From the NCBI RefSeq assembly GCF_003121895.1, contig NZ_QEWW01000003.1:1-64000 (forward strand): 64,000 nucleotides of DNA, in the 5' to 3' direction. Below, piece by piece: positions 1-8,231 of this stretch. The number at the start of each line of letters is the position of its first letter. Position 1 is the stretch's first letter. The notes under the pieces are model-generated. The model saw only the letters and a list, made by a program, of their open reading frames with translations. It was not told where the DNA came from and made no database searches. Made by a program: the position numbers and the translations under genes. The DNA comes from Ignatzschineria cameli. GTDB taxonomy: Bacteria; Pseudomonadota; Gammaproteobacteria; Cardiobacteriales; Wohlfahrtiimonadaceae.

Positions 1-143
1 GCAGAGGGTAATTTCTCAATTACCGGAAATCACACCTTAACGATATTCTCCCGACATCATCGATGCCGAATGGCGGGCATGCACCGGTAAAAAGAACGAA
101 ATAGTTGGTTCCCGCCGCTCAATGAACCTTCTTAAGAACCATA
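1..143 (+). repeat. Dispersed structured repeat, locus A (one partial unit)
   Basis: This is the 3' part of the intergenic repeat family also found at 3893, 19569, 24885 and 49885. It shows the small hairpin GGTAATT/AATTACC near its start, the CGACATC..GATGCCG hairpin, the core GGCGGGCATGCACCGG at 72-87, a C-rich CCCGCC partner and the CTTCTTAAGAA tail. The unit is cut by the window edge. It lies downstream of fabH, on the strand opposite to that gene. Confidence 0.8.
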
Positions 144-180
144 AAAAAGGTTTTAAACAGAACTGTTTAAAACCTCTCTT
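141..180 (-). terminator. Rho-independent terminator of the fabH operon
   Basis: A perfect 13-bp stem, AGGTTTTAAACAG (148-160) with CTGTTTAAAACCT (163-175), has a 2-base loop. Read on the minus strand it is followed by a run of six T. It lies about 30 bp after the fabH stop, so the operon probably ends here. The A tract on the other side makes it potentially bidirectional. Confidence 0.8.
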
Positions 181-209
181 CATTCAATACAGAATTTTCA
201 ATATTGTAT

Positions 210-1163
210 TTACATTCTCACTAAGGCTGAGCCCCAGGTAAAGCCACCGCCGAAGGCTTCCATTAGAACAAGGTCACCCTTCTTCACGCGACCATCTTTA
301 CGTGCAACATCGAGCGCTAAAGGAATACTCGCTGCCGAGGTATTCGCATGTTGATCCACCGTAACAACCATCTTCTCTAAAGGCATACCAGCACGTTTTG
401 CTGTTGCCGTCATAATCCGTAAATTCGCTTGATGTGGAATCAACCAATCGATATCGGAACCGGTGAGGTTCGCCGCTGTTAAGGTCTCATCTACAATCTC
501 ATGAAGTTTAGTCACAGCATGACGGAAAACTTCATTCCCCTTCATCTGCACATAGGGATAGACATCTTCACGCGAGATCACACTCTTCTTCACTGATAGG
601 AGATCTTTATAAGCACCATCAGCATGAATATGTGTTGAGATAATTCCCTCTTCCTCTGTCGCTTCTAGGATCACCGCCGCTGCACCATCTCCAAAGAGAA
701 CACAGGTAGTACGATCACTCCAATCGAGAACGCGCGAATAGATCTCAGAACCGATCACCATCGCCTTTTTCGCCGAACCTGCTTTGATAAAGTTATCAGC
801 AATGGCTAAAGCGTAGATAAATCCAGAGCATGCCGCACTAATATCGAAAGATGCTGCACGATGATTGCCGAGCATATCTTGTACTAATGTCGCTGTTGAG
901 GGATATGTCTGATCGGGCGTTGTTGTTGCAAGAACAATCAAATCTAGCTCCGTTGCATCAATGTTCGCATCTTCTAATGCTTTCTTTGCCGCCTCATAGG
1001 CTAATCCCGCGGTTGTATCGCTCTCATCGGCAATATGGCGCTGACAGATTCCTGTCCGCTCTAAAATCCACTCATGCGTCGTATCAACAGTTTTGGACAA
1101 TTGCTCATTTGTCACAATATTTTTCGGCAAATATTGCCCCGTTCCGATTATTCTTGAATTCAT
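210..1163 (-). CDS. fabH: Beta-ketoacyl-ACP synthase III
   Basis: This cytoplasmic enzyme starts fatty-acid synthesis by condensing acetyl-CoA with malonyl-ACP. The 317 residues match the normal family length. The catalytic triad is intact: Cys112 in SAACSGF, His244 in IPHQANLRI and Asn274 in HANTSAAS; the C-terminal AFGGGFTWGSAL loop is also present. It is the last gene of a leftward yceD-rpmF-plsX-fabH transcript, 11 bp after plsX. A strong terminator follows at once, so fabD, fabG and acpP, which often continue this operon in relatives, are not adjacent here. Confidence 0.97.
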   Translation of the reverse strand: MNSRIIGTGQYLPKNIVTNEQLSKTVDTTHEWILERTGICQRHIADESDTTAGLAYEAAKKALEDANIDATELDLIVLATTTPDQTYPSTATLVQDMLGNHRAASFDISAACSGFIYALAIADNFIKAGSAKKAMVIGSEIYSRVLDWSDRTTCVLFGDGAAAVILEATEEEGIISTHIHADGAYKDLLSVKKSVISREDVYPYVQMKGNEVFRHAVTKLHEIVDETLTAANLTGSDIDWLIPHQANLRIMTATAKRAGMPLEKMVVTVDQHANTSAASIPLALDVARKDGRVKKGDLVLMEAFGGGFTWGSALVRM

Positions 1164-1174
1164 CCTTATCCAAC

Positions 1175-2221
1175 CTATTCGTTTGACTGCTGATTCTCCG
1201 CAGTTTCAAATTGTTTTCTCATCTTATCAATTATTTGTTGCTCTACAAGCTTAACAGAAATCTCTATCGCATTTTGAAAAGAGATACGATCTGCATTCCC
1301 ATGAGATTTTACAACAATTCCCCGTAAACCTAAGAGACTTGCGCCATTATGTTTACGTGGATCCATACTATTTTTAAGATCTTTTAAAACCGGCATTGAG
1401 ACAACTGCCGCACATTTTGTCAGAAGATTCTTCTTAAAGGAGTTCCCTAGCTGCTGGACAATCATCTTCACTGTCCCTTCTAAAGTTTTAAGGGCAATAT
1501 TCCCGGTAAAACCATCGGAGACAATCACATCCACATCATCAAAGAAGATCCCATCTGGCTCGGTAAAACCGATATAGTTGAGGTTTGATCCCTCCATGAG
1601 CGGAACTGTCCCGCGAACTAACTCATTCCCCTTCATCGCCTCTGTCCCAATATTCATCAAAGAGACTTTCGGCGCCGGATCACCACTGACAACAGAGGAA
1701 AGAAGCGAACCCATCACCGCAAATTGGTAGAGATGCTCAGGGGTTACATCCACATTCGCACCAAGATCTAAGAGATGCACATAACCCCGCTCACGCAGTG
1801 AAGGGATCGATGTACAGATCGCCGGGCGCATAATGCCAGGGAGCGTCTTTAAGACAAATTTAGCCGTTGCTAAGAGTGCGCCTGTATTTCCAGCAGACAT
1901 CGCCGCATCGGCCTGCCCCTCTTTCACACAGTTGATCGCAACACGCATTGAGGAATCCTTCTTATTACGAAGGGCGCTTTGTGGCGCATCATCCATCTCT
2001 ACCACTTCTGTTGCGGGAACGATGGTAATTCGCCCCGATTTAAAGTGGGGTTGATCTGCTAAAAGGGGTTGTAAAATATCCTCTTTTCCGACAGCAAGGA
2101 CAGAAAGATTATCATGTGCATTTAACGCACTCACAACTGCGGGGATATACTCTGGTGCGCCGTTGTCACCACTCATCATGTCTACTGCGAGCTTTACTGG
2201 CACTTGATTGCTCTTAATCAC
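1175..2221 (-). CDS. plsX: Phosphate acyltransferase PlsX
   Basis: PlsX converts acyl-ACP and phosphate into acyl-phosphate, the donor used by membrane PlsY in phospholipid synthesis. The 348-residue length fits the family. Recognisable motifs are LAVDMMSGDNGAPE near the start, MSAGNTGALLA around residue 110, and IVSDGFTGNIALK around residue 235. It sits between rpmF and fabH in the classical order, which links membrane lipid supply with ribosome production. A terminator-like hairpin in the 180-bp gap after rpmF may reduce transcription into plsX-fabH. Confidence 0.96.
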   Translation of the reverse strand: MIKSNQVPVKLAVDMMSGDNGAPEYIPAVVSALNAHDNLSVLAVGKEDILQPLLADQPHFKSGRITIVPATEVVEMDDAPQSALRNKKDSSMRVAINCVKEGQADAAMSAGNTGALLATAKFVLKTLPGIMRPAICTSIPSLRERGYVHLLDLGANVDVTPEHLYQFAVMGSLLSSVVSGDPAPKVSLMNIGTEAMKGNELVRGTVPLMEGSNLNYIGFTEPDGIFFDDVDVIVSDGFTGNIALKTLEGTVKMIVQQLGNSFKKNLLTKCAAVVSMPVLKDLKNSMDPRKHNGASLLGLRGIVVKSHGNADRISFQNAIEISVKLVEQQIIDKMRKQFETAENQQSNE

Positions 2222-2321
2222 GTTGCTGATTCCTAATTTTTAACATCAACTGATAACAGATTCTCATCCCGCTCTGTTATCGCTACTCAAATTGCGGGAA
2301 AATAGGAGAGAAACTCATAAT

Positions 2322-2364
2322 AAAAAACCTACGCTATCTTCGAACAAGACAAGGCGTAGGTTTT
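2322..2364 (-). terminator. Terminator or attenuator after rpmF
   Basis: AAAACCTACGC (2324-2334) pairs with GCGTAGGTTTT (2354-2364). On the minus strand the hairpin follows rpmF and ends in a T run. It could end a yceD-rpmF transcript, with plsX-fabH receiving read-through or a separate promoter. Confidence 0.7.
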
Positions 2365-2402
2365 CCGATATATGTCTATCAACCTCTAACAGTCGTTAAA
2401 GA

Positions 2403-2597
2403 TTATTCTTGATCGACAACTTGTTCGTTTTTAGTGATAACTTTACGGCCACGATAGAAACCATCAGCAGTTACGTGGTGACGTAAATGCATCTCTCCTG
2501 AAGTTTTATCGATGCTTACTGGGCGTGAAGTTAAGAAATCATGCGCACGACGCATTCCTCTTTTTGAACGAGTTACCTTCGATTTTTGTACAGCCAT
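2403..2597 (-). CDS. rpmF: 50S ribosomal protein L32
   Basis: Structural protein of the large ribosomal subunit. The 64 residues begin [20 protein letters not shown], and the conserved [19 protein letters not shown] and RGRKVI segments leave no doubt about the family. It is a few residues longer than the E. coli protein, ending in a short acidic tail (EQVVDQE). There are no zinc-binding cysteines, as in other cysteine-free L32 types. It lies 51 bp downstream of yceD in the usual yceD-rpmF pair. Confidence 0.97.
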   Translation of the reverse strand: MAVQKSKVTRSKRGMRRAHDFLTSRPVSIDKTSGEMHLRHHVTADGFYRGRKVITKNEQVVDQE

Positions 2598-2648
2598 TTT
2601 AACTACTCCTAATTAAACTATATTCTTTCAAGTGATAGAAAGATCTAC

Positions 2649-3158
2649 CTAATCCAATAGATCTGACAGAACGGCAAAAGGATTCTTCTTCTCCTCTTCT
2701 TCTGGCAGCTCTTGATTCTTTAAAAACTCACGTCCTTCGCAAGGCTCATCATCCGGATGGTAAGGTATGATTGGCAATGCCATCAATAACTCATCTTCAA
2801 GATGATATAAGAAGCTGATGATATCGACATCTTCAATAATAATGACATCTGCATCATCCCCTACAAGCTCAGCTTCATATTCACTTTTGACAGGAAGCCA
2901 TCGAAAATCGACATCCAGATCAATCGGGAATGGCTCAAGACAACGTTGACACTCAACATCGACATTGACGAACGCATGTCCAACAATGCATTTATGCTGA
3001 CTCTCATCGAGTCCCGCCTCAAAAGACACAACAATATCACCATTGACCTTTTCAACCGCTTCCTCTAATCGGGGAAAGAGTTTTTTCGGTAATCGTACAT
3101 TTTCAACAACGAGACGTTGATCAATGGCCTGCCATATGGTTAATGTAGAGTAATTCAA
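2649..3158 (-). CDS. yceD: YceD family protein (DUF177)
   Basis: Member of the YceD/DUF177 family encoded directly upstream of rpmF in most bacteria. The family has been linked to 23S rRNA accumulation or processing, but its mechanism is not settled. The 169 residues carry the family signature DVECQRCLEPF around residue 75 and acidic stretches typical of the family. Position 3158 is a TTG start; no in-frame ATG lies near the N-terminus. A good sigma-70 type promoter sits about 30 bp upstream, making yceD the first gene of the fabH operon. Confidence 0.92.
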   Translation of the reverse strand: MNYSTLTIWQAIDQRLVVENVRLPKKLFPRLEEAVEKVNGDIVVSFEAGLDESQHKCIVGHAFVNVDVECQRCLEPFPIDLDVDFRWLPVKSEYEAELVGDDADVIIIEDVDIISFLYHLEDELLMALPIIPYHPDDEPCEGREFLKNQELPEEEEKKNPFAVLSDLLD

Positions 3159-3189
3159 AGAACACCATCAATTCTAATAAAAGAGGGAT

Positions 3190-3218
3190 ATAGTAATCTA
3201 TTGCGCAAATTTTTGCAA
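3190..3218 (-). promoter_or_regulatory. Sigma-70 type promoter of the yceD-rpmF-plsX-fabH operon
   Basis: On the minus strand TTGCAA (3218-3213) is separated by exactly 17 bp from TACTAT (3195-3190). Each box matches the consensus at 4 of 6 positions. The predicted start would lie about 25 bp before yceD. Identified by eye only. Confidence 0.5.
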
Positions 3219-3232
3219 TAAATCAGTTCGCA

Positions 3233-3745
3233 CTAACGAACAAAGTCCCCGCTTTTCCCCCCTGTTTTTCGATCAAGGGCGATATCGGAGATCACCATTC
3301 GTTTATCAATGGCCTTTAACATATCATAAATGGTCAGTAACGCAACAGATGTTGCCGTTAAAGCCTCCATCTCCACGCCGGTAACACCATTGGTAACCAC
3401 CTCTACCGTAGCGATGACGCTCTTTCTCTCCGGTTTAAGGGTAAATTCCACATTCACCTTTGTCAGTGGAAGGGGATGGCAGAGCGGGATAAGATCCGCC
3501 GTTCGTTTTGCCGCTTGAATCGCCGCGATTCGGGCAACGCCCAAGACATTTCCTTTCGAGACACGCTCTTCAACCAATGCCGAGAAGGCCTCTTCACTCA
3601 TCGAGATCTCTCCGCTTGTAATCGCTCGGCGTTTTGTGATCACTTTATCGCTCACATCCACCATATGTGCCTCACCCTCAGCATTAAGGTGGGTCAATTT
3701 CCCCACTAAAGAGTTCTCCACTGCACGATCCTCATCTCTCTTCAT
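3233..3745 (-). CDS. moaC: Cyclic pyranopterin monophosphate synthase MoaC
   Basis: MoaC works with MoaA in the first stage of molybdenum cofactor synthesis, forming cyclic pyranopterin monophosphate. The 170 residues include LTHLNAEGEAHMVDVSDK near the start, LIPLCHPLPLTKV around residue 82, GVTGVEMEALTA around residue 120 and the end KTGGKSGDFVR, all family signatures. The start is supported by AAGGAG eight bases upstream. No other moa gene lies nearby, so the gene is isolated from the rest of the pathway. Confidence 0.96.
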   Translation of the reverse strand: MKRDEDRAVENSLVGKLTHLNAEGEAHMVDVSDKVITKRRAITSGEISMSEEAFSALVEERVSKGNVLGVARIAAIQAAKRTADLIPLCHPLPLTKVNVEFTLKPERKSVIATVEVVTNGVTGVEMEALTATSVALLTIYDMLKAIDKRMVISDIALDRKTGGKSGDFVR

Positions 3746-3892
3746 CTCTCAATCTCCTTGATTAATAGCGCCGTTAGTATCAATCTTCCGGTCAACCCCG
3801 CGCCGGATAGTCTCATTACTTTCACAATAACAATATTGTAACCAAAAAGCGGATCAATTGGGGATGAGTTTGACCTATTGAGAGGAATAATG

Positions 3893-5378
3893 AATATTGA
3901 AATAGAAAAGCTGATGAATTGCCGGAGATTACCACCGCGAGCTTCCATCGATCTCGCGCCGGCAGATGGCAATTTCCCAATTACCCCCAAAAGGTATCGC
4001 TTTAATGATATTCTCCCGGCATCAAGGATGCCGAATGGCGGGCATGCACCAGTAAAAAGAGCGAGATGGTCGACTCCCGCCCCTCAATAAACCCTCTTAA
4101 GAATTATAAGAATAATCAATTGAAACAAAAAGAGTTGTTGAATTGCCGGAGATTACCACCGCGTGCTTCCATATACCGCGCGCCGGCAGATGGCGATCTT
4201 CTCATCGCCTATTTTTGAAGTGAAAAAGGCTGAACGTTGCCGGATCTCACTATCGCGTGCTTCCATATACCACGCGCCGGCAGATGGCAATTTCTCAATT
4301 ACCCCAAAAGGTATCGCTTTAATGATATTCTCCCGGCATCAAGGATGCCGAATGGCGGGCATGCACCGGTAAAAAGAGCGAAATGGTCGGCTCCCGCCCC
4401 TCAAAAACTCTCTTAAGAATCATAAGAATAATCAATTGAAACAAAAAGAGCTGATGAGTTGCCGGTCCTTACTATCGCGTTCTTCTCAAAATCGTGTGCC
4501 GGCAATTCGTGATCTACTATCACCGGTTAATTTTGAAATAAAAAAGTTTGAACGCTGCCGGATCTCACTATTGCATGCTTCCATATACCACGCGCCGGCA
4601 GATGGCAATTTCCCAATTACCCCAAAAAGGTATCGCTTTAATGATATTCTCCCGGCATCAAGGATGCCGAATGGCGGGCATGCACCGGTAAAAAGAGCGA
4701 GATGGTCGGCTCCCGCCCCTCAAAAACCCTCTTAAGAATTATAAGAATAATCAATTGAAACAAAAAGAACTGTTGAATTGCCGGAGTTTACCATCACGTG
4801 CTTCCAGAAATCACATGCCGGCAAGTGGTGATCTACTATCTCCGGTTAATTTTGCAATAAAAAAGTTTGAACGCTGCCGGATCTCACTATTGCATGCTTC
4901 TATATACCACGCGCCGGCAGATGGCAATTTTCCAATTACCCCAAAAAGGTATCGCTTTAATGATATTCTCCCGGCATCAAGGATGCCGAATGGCGGGCAT
5001 GCACCGGTAAAAAGAGCGAGATGGTCGGCTCCCGCCCCTCAAAAACCCTCTTAAGAATTATAAGAATAATCAATTGAAACAAAAAGAACTGTTGAATTGC
5101 CGGAGTTTACCATCACGTGCTTCCAGAAATCACATGCCGGCAAGTGGTGATCTACTATCTCCGGTTAATTTTGCAATAAAAAAGTTTGAACGCTGCCGGA
5201 TCTCACTATTGCATGCTTCTATATACCACGCGCCGGCAGATGGCAATTTTCCAATTACCCCAAAAAGGTATCGCTTTAATGATATTCTCCCGGCATCAAG
5301 GATGCCGAATGGCGGGCATGCACCGGTAAAAAGAGCGAGATGGTCGGCTCCCGCCCCTCAATAAACCCTCTTAAGAAT
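3893..5378 (+). repeat. Dispersed structured repeat, locus B (tandem array)
   Basis: This is the largest array of the repeat family. Core motifs GGCGGGCATGCACC lie at about 4037, 4354, 4673, 4992 and 5311, a spacing of 317-319 bp. The units starting near 4747 and 5066 appear identical over more than 290 bp, a recent tandem duplication. Each unit contains TGCCGG..CCGGCA hairpins with CGCG inner steps, an ATT/AAT-type small hairpin, a CGGCATC..GATGCCG hairpin, a GGCGGG..CCCGCC pairing and a CTCTTAAGAAT tail. Open frames inside it (such as 4755-5054) use TTG starts and consist of repeat sequence only; I do not call them genes. Confidence 0.9.
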
Positions 5379-5834
5379 CTACTTAACCGGCTTGATCTTA
5401 TCGATAAGGAAATCCTCTAAGGATTCATCATCACTTAATGCCGATTCATGTAGCAACTGCAATTGCGGAAAGGGATAGATCTCCCGAACTTTAAAGCGAT
5501 CTTTTGAAAGAAGATGGTGCCATGCCGGTAGAGGCTGCCCGGCTGCACGTAATCGATAGGAACAGCTCTCCGGCAACCAACGAAATTGTGCGATATCTTG
5601 TAACTGAAGCGAGATACACTCTGGAACATATTGATGTCGATTGCAGTAGTGCCGACAAGTGCCGGCGCTTAGATCTAATAGATTACAAGCAACCCGCGTG
5701 TAGTAGATCTCCCCATCATCCTCATCTTCTAATTTGTTAAGACAACAGAGACCACAACCATCACAGAGCGCTTCCCACTCCTGAGTTGTAAGCTCTTCGA
5801 GCGGTTTCTCCCAAAAGGGCGTTTGATCACTCAC
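5379..5834 (-). CDS. YcgN/YkgJ-type cysteine-cluster protein
   Basis: A 151-residue cytoplasmic protein with an N-terminal cysteine cluster: CDGCGLCC at about residues 24-31, then CNLLDLSAGTCRHYCNRH and YVPECISL. This arrangement defines the YcgN/UPF0260 branch of the YkgJ family, predicted to bind a metal or Fe-S cluster; the molecular role is unknown. It is followed upstream, 8 bp away, by the YihY gene on the same strand, so the two are probably co-transcribed. Its stop codon directly abuts the repeat array. Length is normal for the family. Confidence 0.85.
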   Translation of the reverse strand: MSDQTPFWEKPLEELTTQEWEALCDGCGLCCLNKLEDEDDGEIYYTRVACNLLDLSAGTCRHYCNRHQYVPECISLQLQDIAQFRWLPESCSYRLRAAGQPLPAWHHLLSKDRFKVREIYPFPQLQLLHESALSDDESLEDFLIDKIKPVK

Positions 5835-5842
5835 ACTGCCCC

Positions 5843-7024
5843 CTACTTAGTCAGAGAATCTGAAGCCGGTTTTGCAGAAGAATCTCCCTCCGCTTGTGAA
5901 GAAGTTGTGGAGATCTCAAGATGATCTGTCACCTCTACCCCCATATCCTTCTCCATCGGTGTCAGCGTAATCACCGATTCCACCTGCCGATCATCACTAC
6001 AATGCGGCACTTTCCCCACCGCTGGCGGCGAAATATCCACCGACTCACTTGAAAGATGCTTTACAAACCACTCATTACGATCGGTATCTTTCGCCTCAAG
6101 ACAGAGACGAATCTCCACCTGACTAGGCTTAACTTTGACCTCATCATCATGAGCAATCAAGGATTTAAATTGAAGATAAAAGGCGATCTGACTCCCCACT
6201 AATACAATTAACCAGGAGAGATACATCCACATAATAAAGAGTACAACACTGGCAAAACCGGAATAGATCTGCGATTGCTTACCCGACATCACCACAAATT
6301 GGGTAAAGAGCTTACCGATAAAGTACCACGCATTGGCCGCAATAAGCGCCCCAATCAGCGCCGGGATGAGATCCACCTTACGGAAAGTGATAAAGAGATA
6401 GGCAAGCCAAATCACCACCGTAACCACCGCGATGGTAAAAAATTGCCCTAAAAGAAAGGTGATCACCGGATCGGTAACAAAACCGGTCACGCGCAGAACG
6501 ATAGAACTTGAGAGGAAAGAGAAAGCGATAAAGGCGAAGATCGGGCCGATCAGAATCACGACCACATAGGAGAGTAAACGCTCCTTAAATGAGCGCCCTT
6601 TCGCCACGCGCCAGATTCGATTAAAGGCCGATTCGATCGTCGTCATCAAGTTGATGGCCGTATAGAGAAGAACAAGTAGCCCTACTCCCCCCAGAATAAT
6701 CCCCCGGGTATTTTCTACAAAACCGATCAGAATCGAGACAAAATCATCGGCATTCTTCTCACCTAAAAAGGAGAGCGCACTCTTGAGCAGCGGTTCTAAC
6801 TCATTGTGAACCCCAAAGCCCGCCAAGATGGAGAAGGTGATCGCCATCAAGGGCACCAAAGAGAGCATTGTGGTATAGGTTAATGCTTGCGCTCGCTCTT
6901 TAAAGTTCGCCTCGCTATATTGCACAGCAATACGATAGAGCAGCTGCAAAGCCCGGCGAAACAATAAAAAAGAACCTGTCTCCGACCAGAGCCAGGCTTC
7001 TATCTTTTGAATAATCGATTTCAT
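5843..7024 (-). CDS. YihY/BrkB family inner-membrane protein
   Basis: A polytopic membrane protein of the YihY/virulence factor BrkB family, once misassigned as RNase BN. About six hydrophobic segments lie between residues 35 and 290, including ALTYTTMLSLVPLMAI and MWMYLSWLIVLVGSQIAFY, both family hallmarks. The 393 residues exceed the roughly 290 of E. coli YihY because of a soluble C-terminal tail of about 100 residues, rich in Ser, Glu and Val, of unknown function. Transport or envelope roles have been proposed for the family but not proven. Confidence 0.88.
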   Translation of the reverse strand: MKSIIQKIEAWLWSETGSFLLFRRALQLLYRIAVQYSEANFKERAQALTYTTMLSLVPLMAITFSILAGFGVHNELEPLLKSALSFLGEKNADDFVSILIGFVENTRGIILGGVGLLVLLYTAINLMTTIESAFNRIWRVAKGRSFKERLLSYVVVILIGPIFAFIAFSFLSSSIVLRVTGFVTDPVITFLLGQFFTIAVVTVVIWLAYLFITFRKVDLIPALIGALIAANAWYFIGKLFTQFVVMSGKQSQIYSGFASVVLFIMWMYLSWLIVLVGSQIAFYLQFKSLIAHDDEVKVKPSQVEIRLCLEAKDTDRNEWFVKHLSSESVDISPPAVGKVPHCSDDRQVESVITLTPMEKDMGVEVTDHLEISTTSSQAEGDSSAKPASDSLTK

Positions 7025-7066
7025 AAATGCCTTTTATGAAGAAAAACAGAGACTACTATGCCAAAA

Positions 7067-7477
7067 TTAGGCAAGTTTATCAAAAGCATCCTTCAATAAT
7101 TTAATGCGACGCTCTAATGCATCCGCGGCATATTGTGTACTTAGCTCAAAATAACCCCATACAGGATTAGGCCAGGCTAAATCGGTCTCATAGCGCGCAA
7201 TCACATGCAGATGGAGCTGACGGACAATATTCCCTAACGCACCAATATTGAGCTTATCGGCATCAAATTGGGTCTGCATCACCTGTGATGCCATGCGTAA
7301 TTCTTTGAGAAGTTGCTCCTGATCTTCAATAGAGAGATCGATAATCTCCTCAATATTACCCCGCTTCGGTACTAAAATAATCCATGGAAAACGCGCTTCA
7401 TTCTGAATACGCACCTCACAGAGAGGGAGATTCGTTACAAGGCGACTATTTTTTGCTAATTCTTCATCTAAAATCAT
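7067..7477 (-). CDS. HIT domain protein
   Basis: A 136-residue histidine-triad superfamily protein. The active-site segment reads QLHLHVIARY around residue 91, giving the alternating His pattern, and PWIILVPKRGNIEEIIDL is the matching N-terminal strand. HIT proteins are nucleotide hydrolases or transferases; the substrate cannot be read from sequence. The third triad histidine is replaced (HLHVIAR rather than HxHxH), as in several proteobacterial HIT proteins with this layout, so activity is uncertain. It stands alone between YihY and zapA on the same strand. Confidence 0.85.
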   Translation of the reverse strand: MILDEELAKNSRLVTNLPLCEVRIQNEARFPWIILVPKRGNIEEIIDLSIEDQEQLLKELRMASQVMQTQFDADKLNIGALGNIVRQLHLHVIARYETDLAWPNPVWGYFELSTQYAADALERRIKLLKDAFDKLA

Positions 7478-7534
7478 ACGCGCTCCTCATGCATATCTAT
7501 TGTTACTCTTATTATTGAAATTATTGCTTACTAG

Positions 7535-7578
7535 CTACTTACCCACTACTTGCCCACTACTTGCCCACTAATTACCCA
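7535..7578. repeat. 11-bp tandem repeat
   Basis: Four units of CTACTTRCCCA lie head to tail at 7535, 7546, 7557 and 7568, the last as CTAATTACCCA. They sit in the 188-bp gap between zapA and the HIT gene. No promoter or coding role is evident. Confidence 0.85.
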
Positions 7579-7665
7579 CTATATAACTCGATCAAGTACA
7601 TGACTCAATGACGTCATAAAATTACGTTATAAGGCTTCATGATAGATAGACCAGCAAGAAAGGTA

Positions 7666-7950
7666 TTACAGAAATTGATCCACCTTTTTCGATAGCGCGA
7701 CCAACTCTTCTCGTAATTTAAATTCCGTTAACTCTACCCCTTTCTCCGCACGAACAAGCTCACTGGCAAGAATAATCCCCGCCATGATCGCTGCTTTTTC
7801 GAGAGAGAGACGCCCTTTTGAGCGCAATTTAGCAATCTCCGCATCGAGACGAAGGGCTGATTCACGCAACACCTCCTCTTCCGATTTTGGGGTGCTAATA
7901 GGATACTCTTCATTGGCAATTTTTACCGATACAACTACAGTCTCTGACAT
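7666..7950 (-). CDS. zapA: Cell division protein ZapA
   Basis: ZapA binds FtsZ and promotes bundling of the Z ring at mid-cell. The 94-residue length and the pattern VSVKIANEEYPISTPKSEEE, followed by a helix with KLRSKGRLSLEKAAIMAGI around residue 40-60 and a C-terminal coiled coil, fit ZapA (the family normally keeps an N-terminal beta domain and a coiled coil). It directly follows a small coiled-coil gene with an 18-bp gap, the arrangement seen in many gammaproteobacteria. I do not recognise a 6S RNA in the downstream gap, where it often lies in relatives. Confidence 0.88.
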   Translation of the reverse strand: MSETVVVSVKIANEEYPISTPKSEEEVLRESALRLDAEIAKLRSKGRLSLEKAAIMAGIILASELVRAEKGVELTEFKLREELVALSKKVDQFL

Positions 7951-7968
7951 CTTGATTCTCCTACATTC

Positions 7969-8220
7969 CTACATATTTTGGCTCATCGATTCCACTCGGG
8001 AAACGAGCTTATTTAACTTCTCGGAAAGAAGGGCATTATCGGCCACTAATCGAGCATTCTCCTGCTCCATATTTTGACGATAAGCACCAAACTCCAGTTG
8101 CAAAGCCTCATTTTTTGCTTCAGATTCTTGCAATTGTGTAACGAGCTGCTGCTTCTGCTCGCCTAATGTCACCATCTTCTTCTCTAACGTCTCGAAGGCT
8201 GTTTTCAATGTATCTGACAC
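7969..8220 (-). CDS. Small coiled-coil protein (TIGR02449-like)
   Basis: The 83 residues form one long heptad-rich coiled coil from about residue 5 to 80 (LEKKMVTLGEQKQQLVTQL, then NARLVADNALLSEKLNKLV). Proteins of this size and composition, annotated as TIGR02449, are encoded next to zapA in many gammaproteobacteria and resemble ZapB, suggesting a cell-division role; that is inference. The gene lies between ubiI and zapA with short gaps and is probably in one transcript with them. Confidence 0.7.
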   Translation of the reverse strand: MSDTLKTAFETLEKKMVTLGEQKQQLVTQLQESEAKNEALQLEFGAYRQNMEQENARLVADNALLSEKLNKLVSRVESMSQNM

Positions 8221-8231
8221 AGTTTCTACCT

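Noticed and set aside
3742-3990. 82-codon open frame on the minus strand upstream of moaC
   Set aside because: It overlaps the moaC start, includes antisense repeat sequence and has no recognisable protein features.
4436-5364. Three similar open frames of 96-99 codons within repeat locus B
   Set aside because: They start with TTG, consist only of repeat sequence, differ by a 319-bp period that is not a multiple of three, and lack ribosome sites. They are by-products of the repeat.
3893-5378. CRISPR array
   Set aside because: Units are 317-319 bp and conserved throughout. There are no short repeats with unique spacers and no cas genes.
7480-7665. 6S RNA next to zapA
   Set aside because: The gap has the right context in other gammaproteobacteria, but it is only 188 bp, contains an 11-bp tandem repeat and shows no long closed stem with central bubble.
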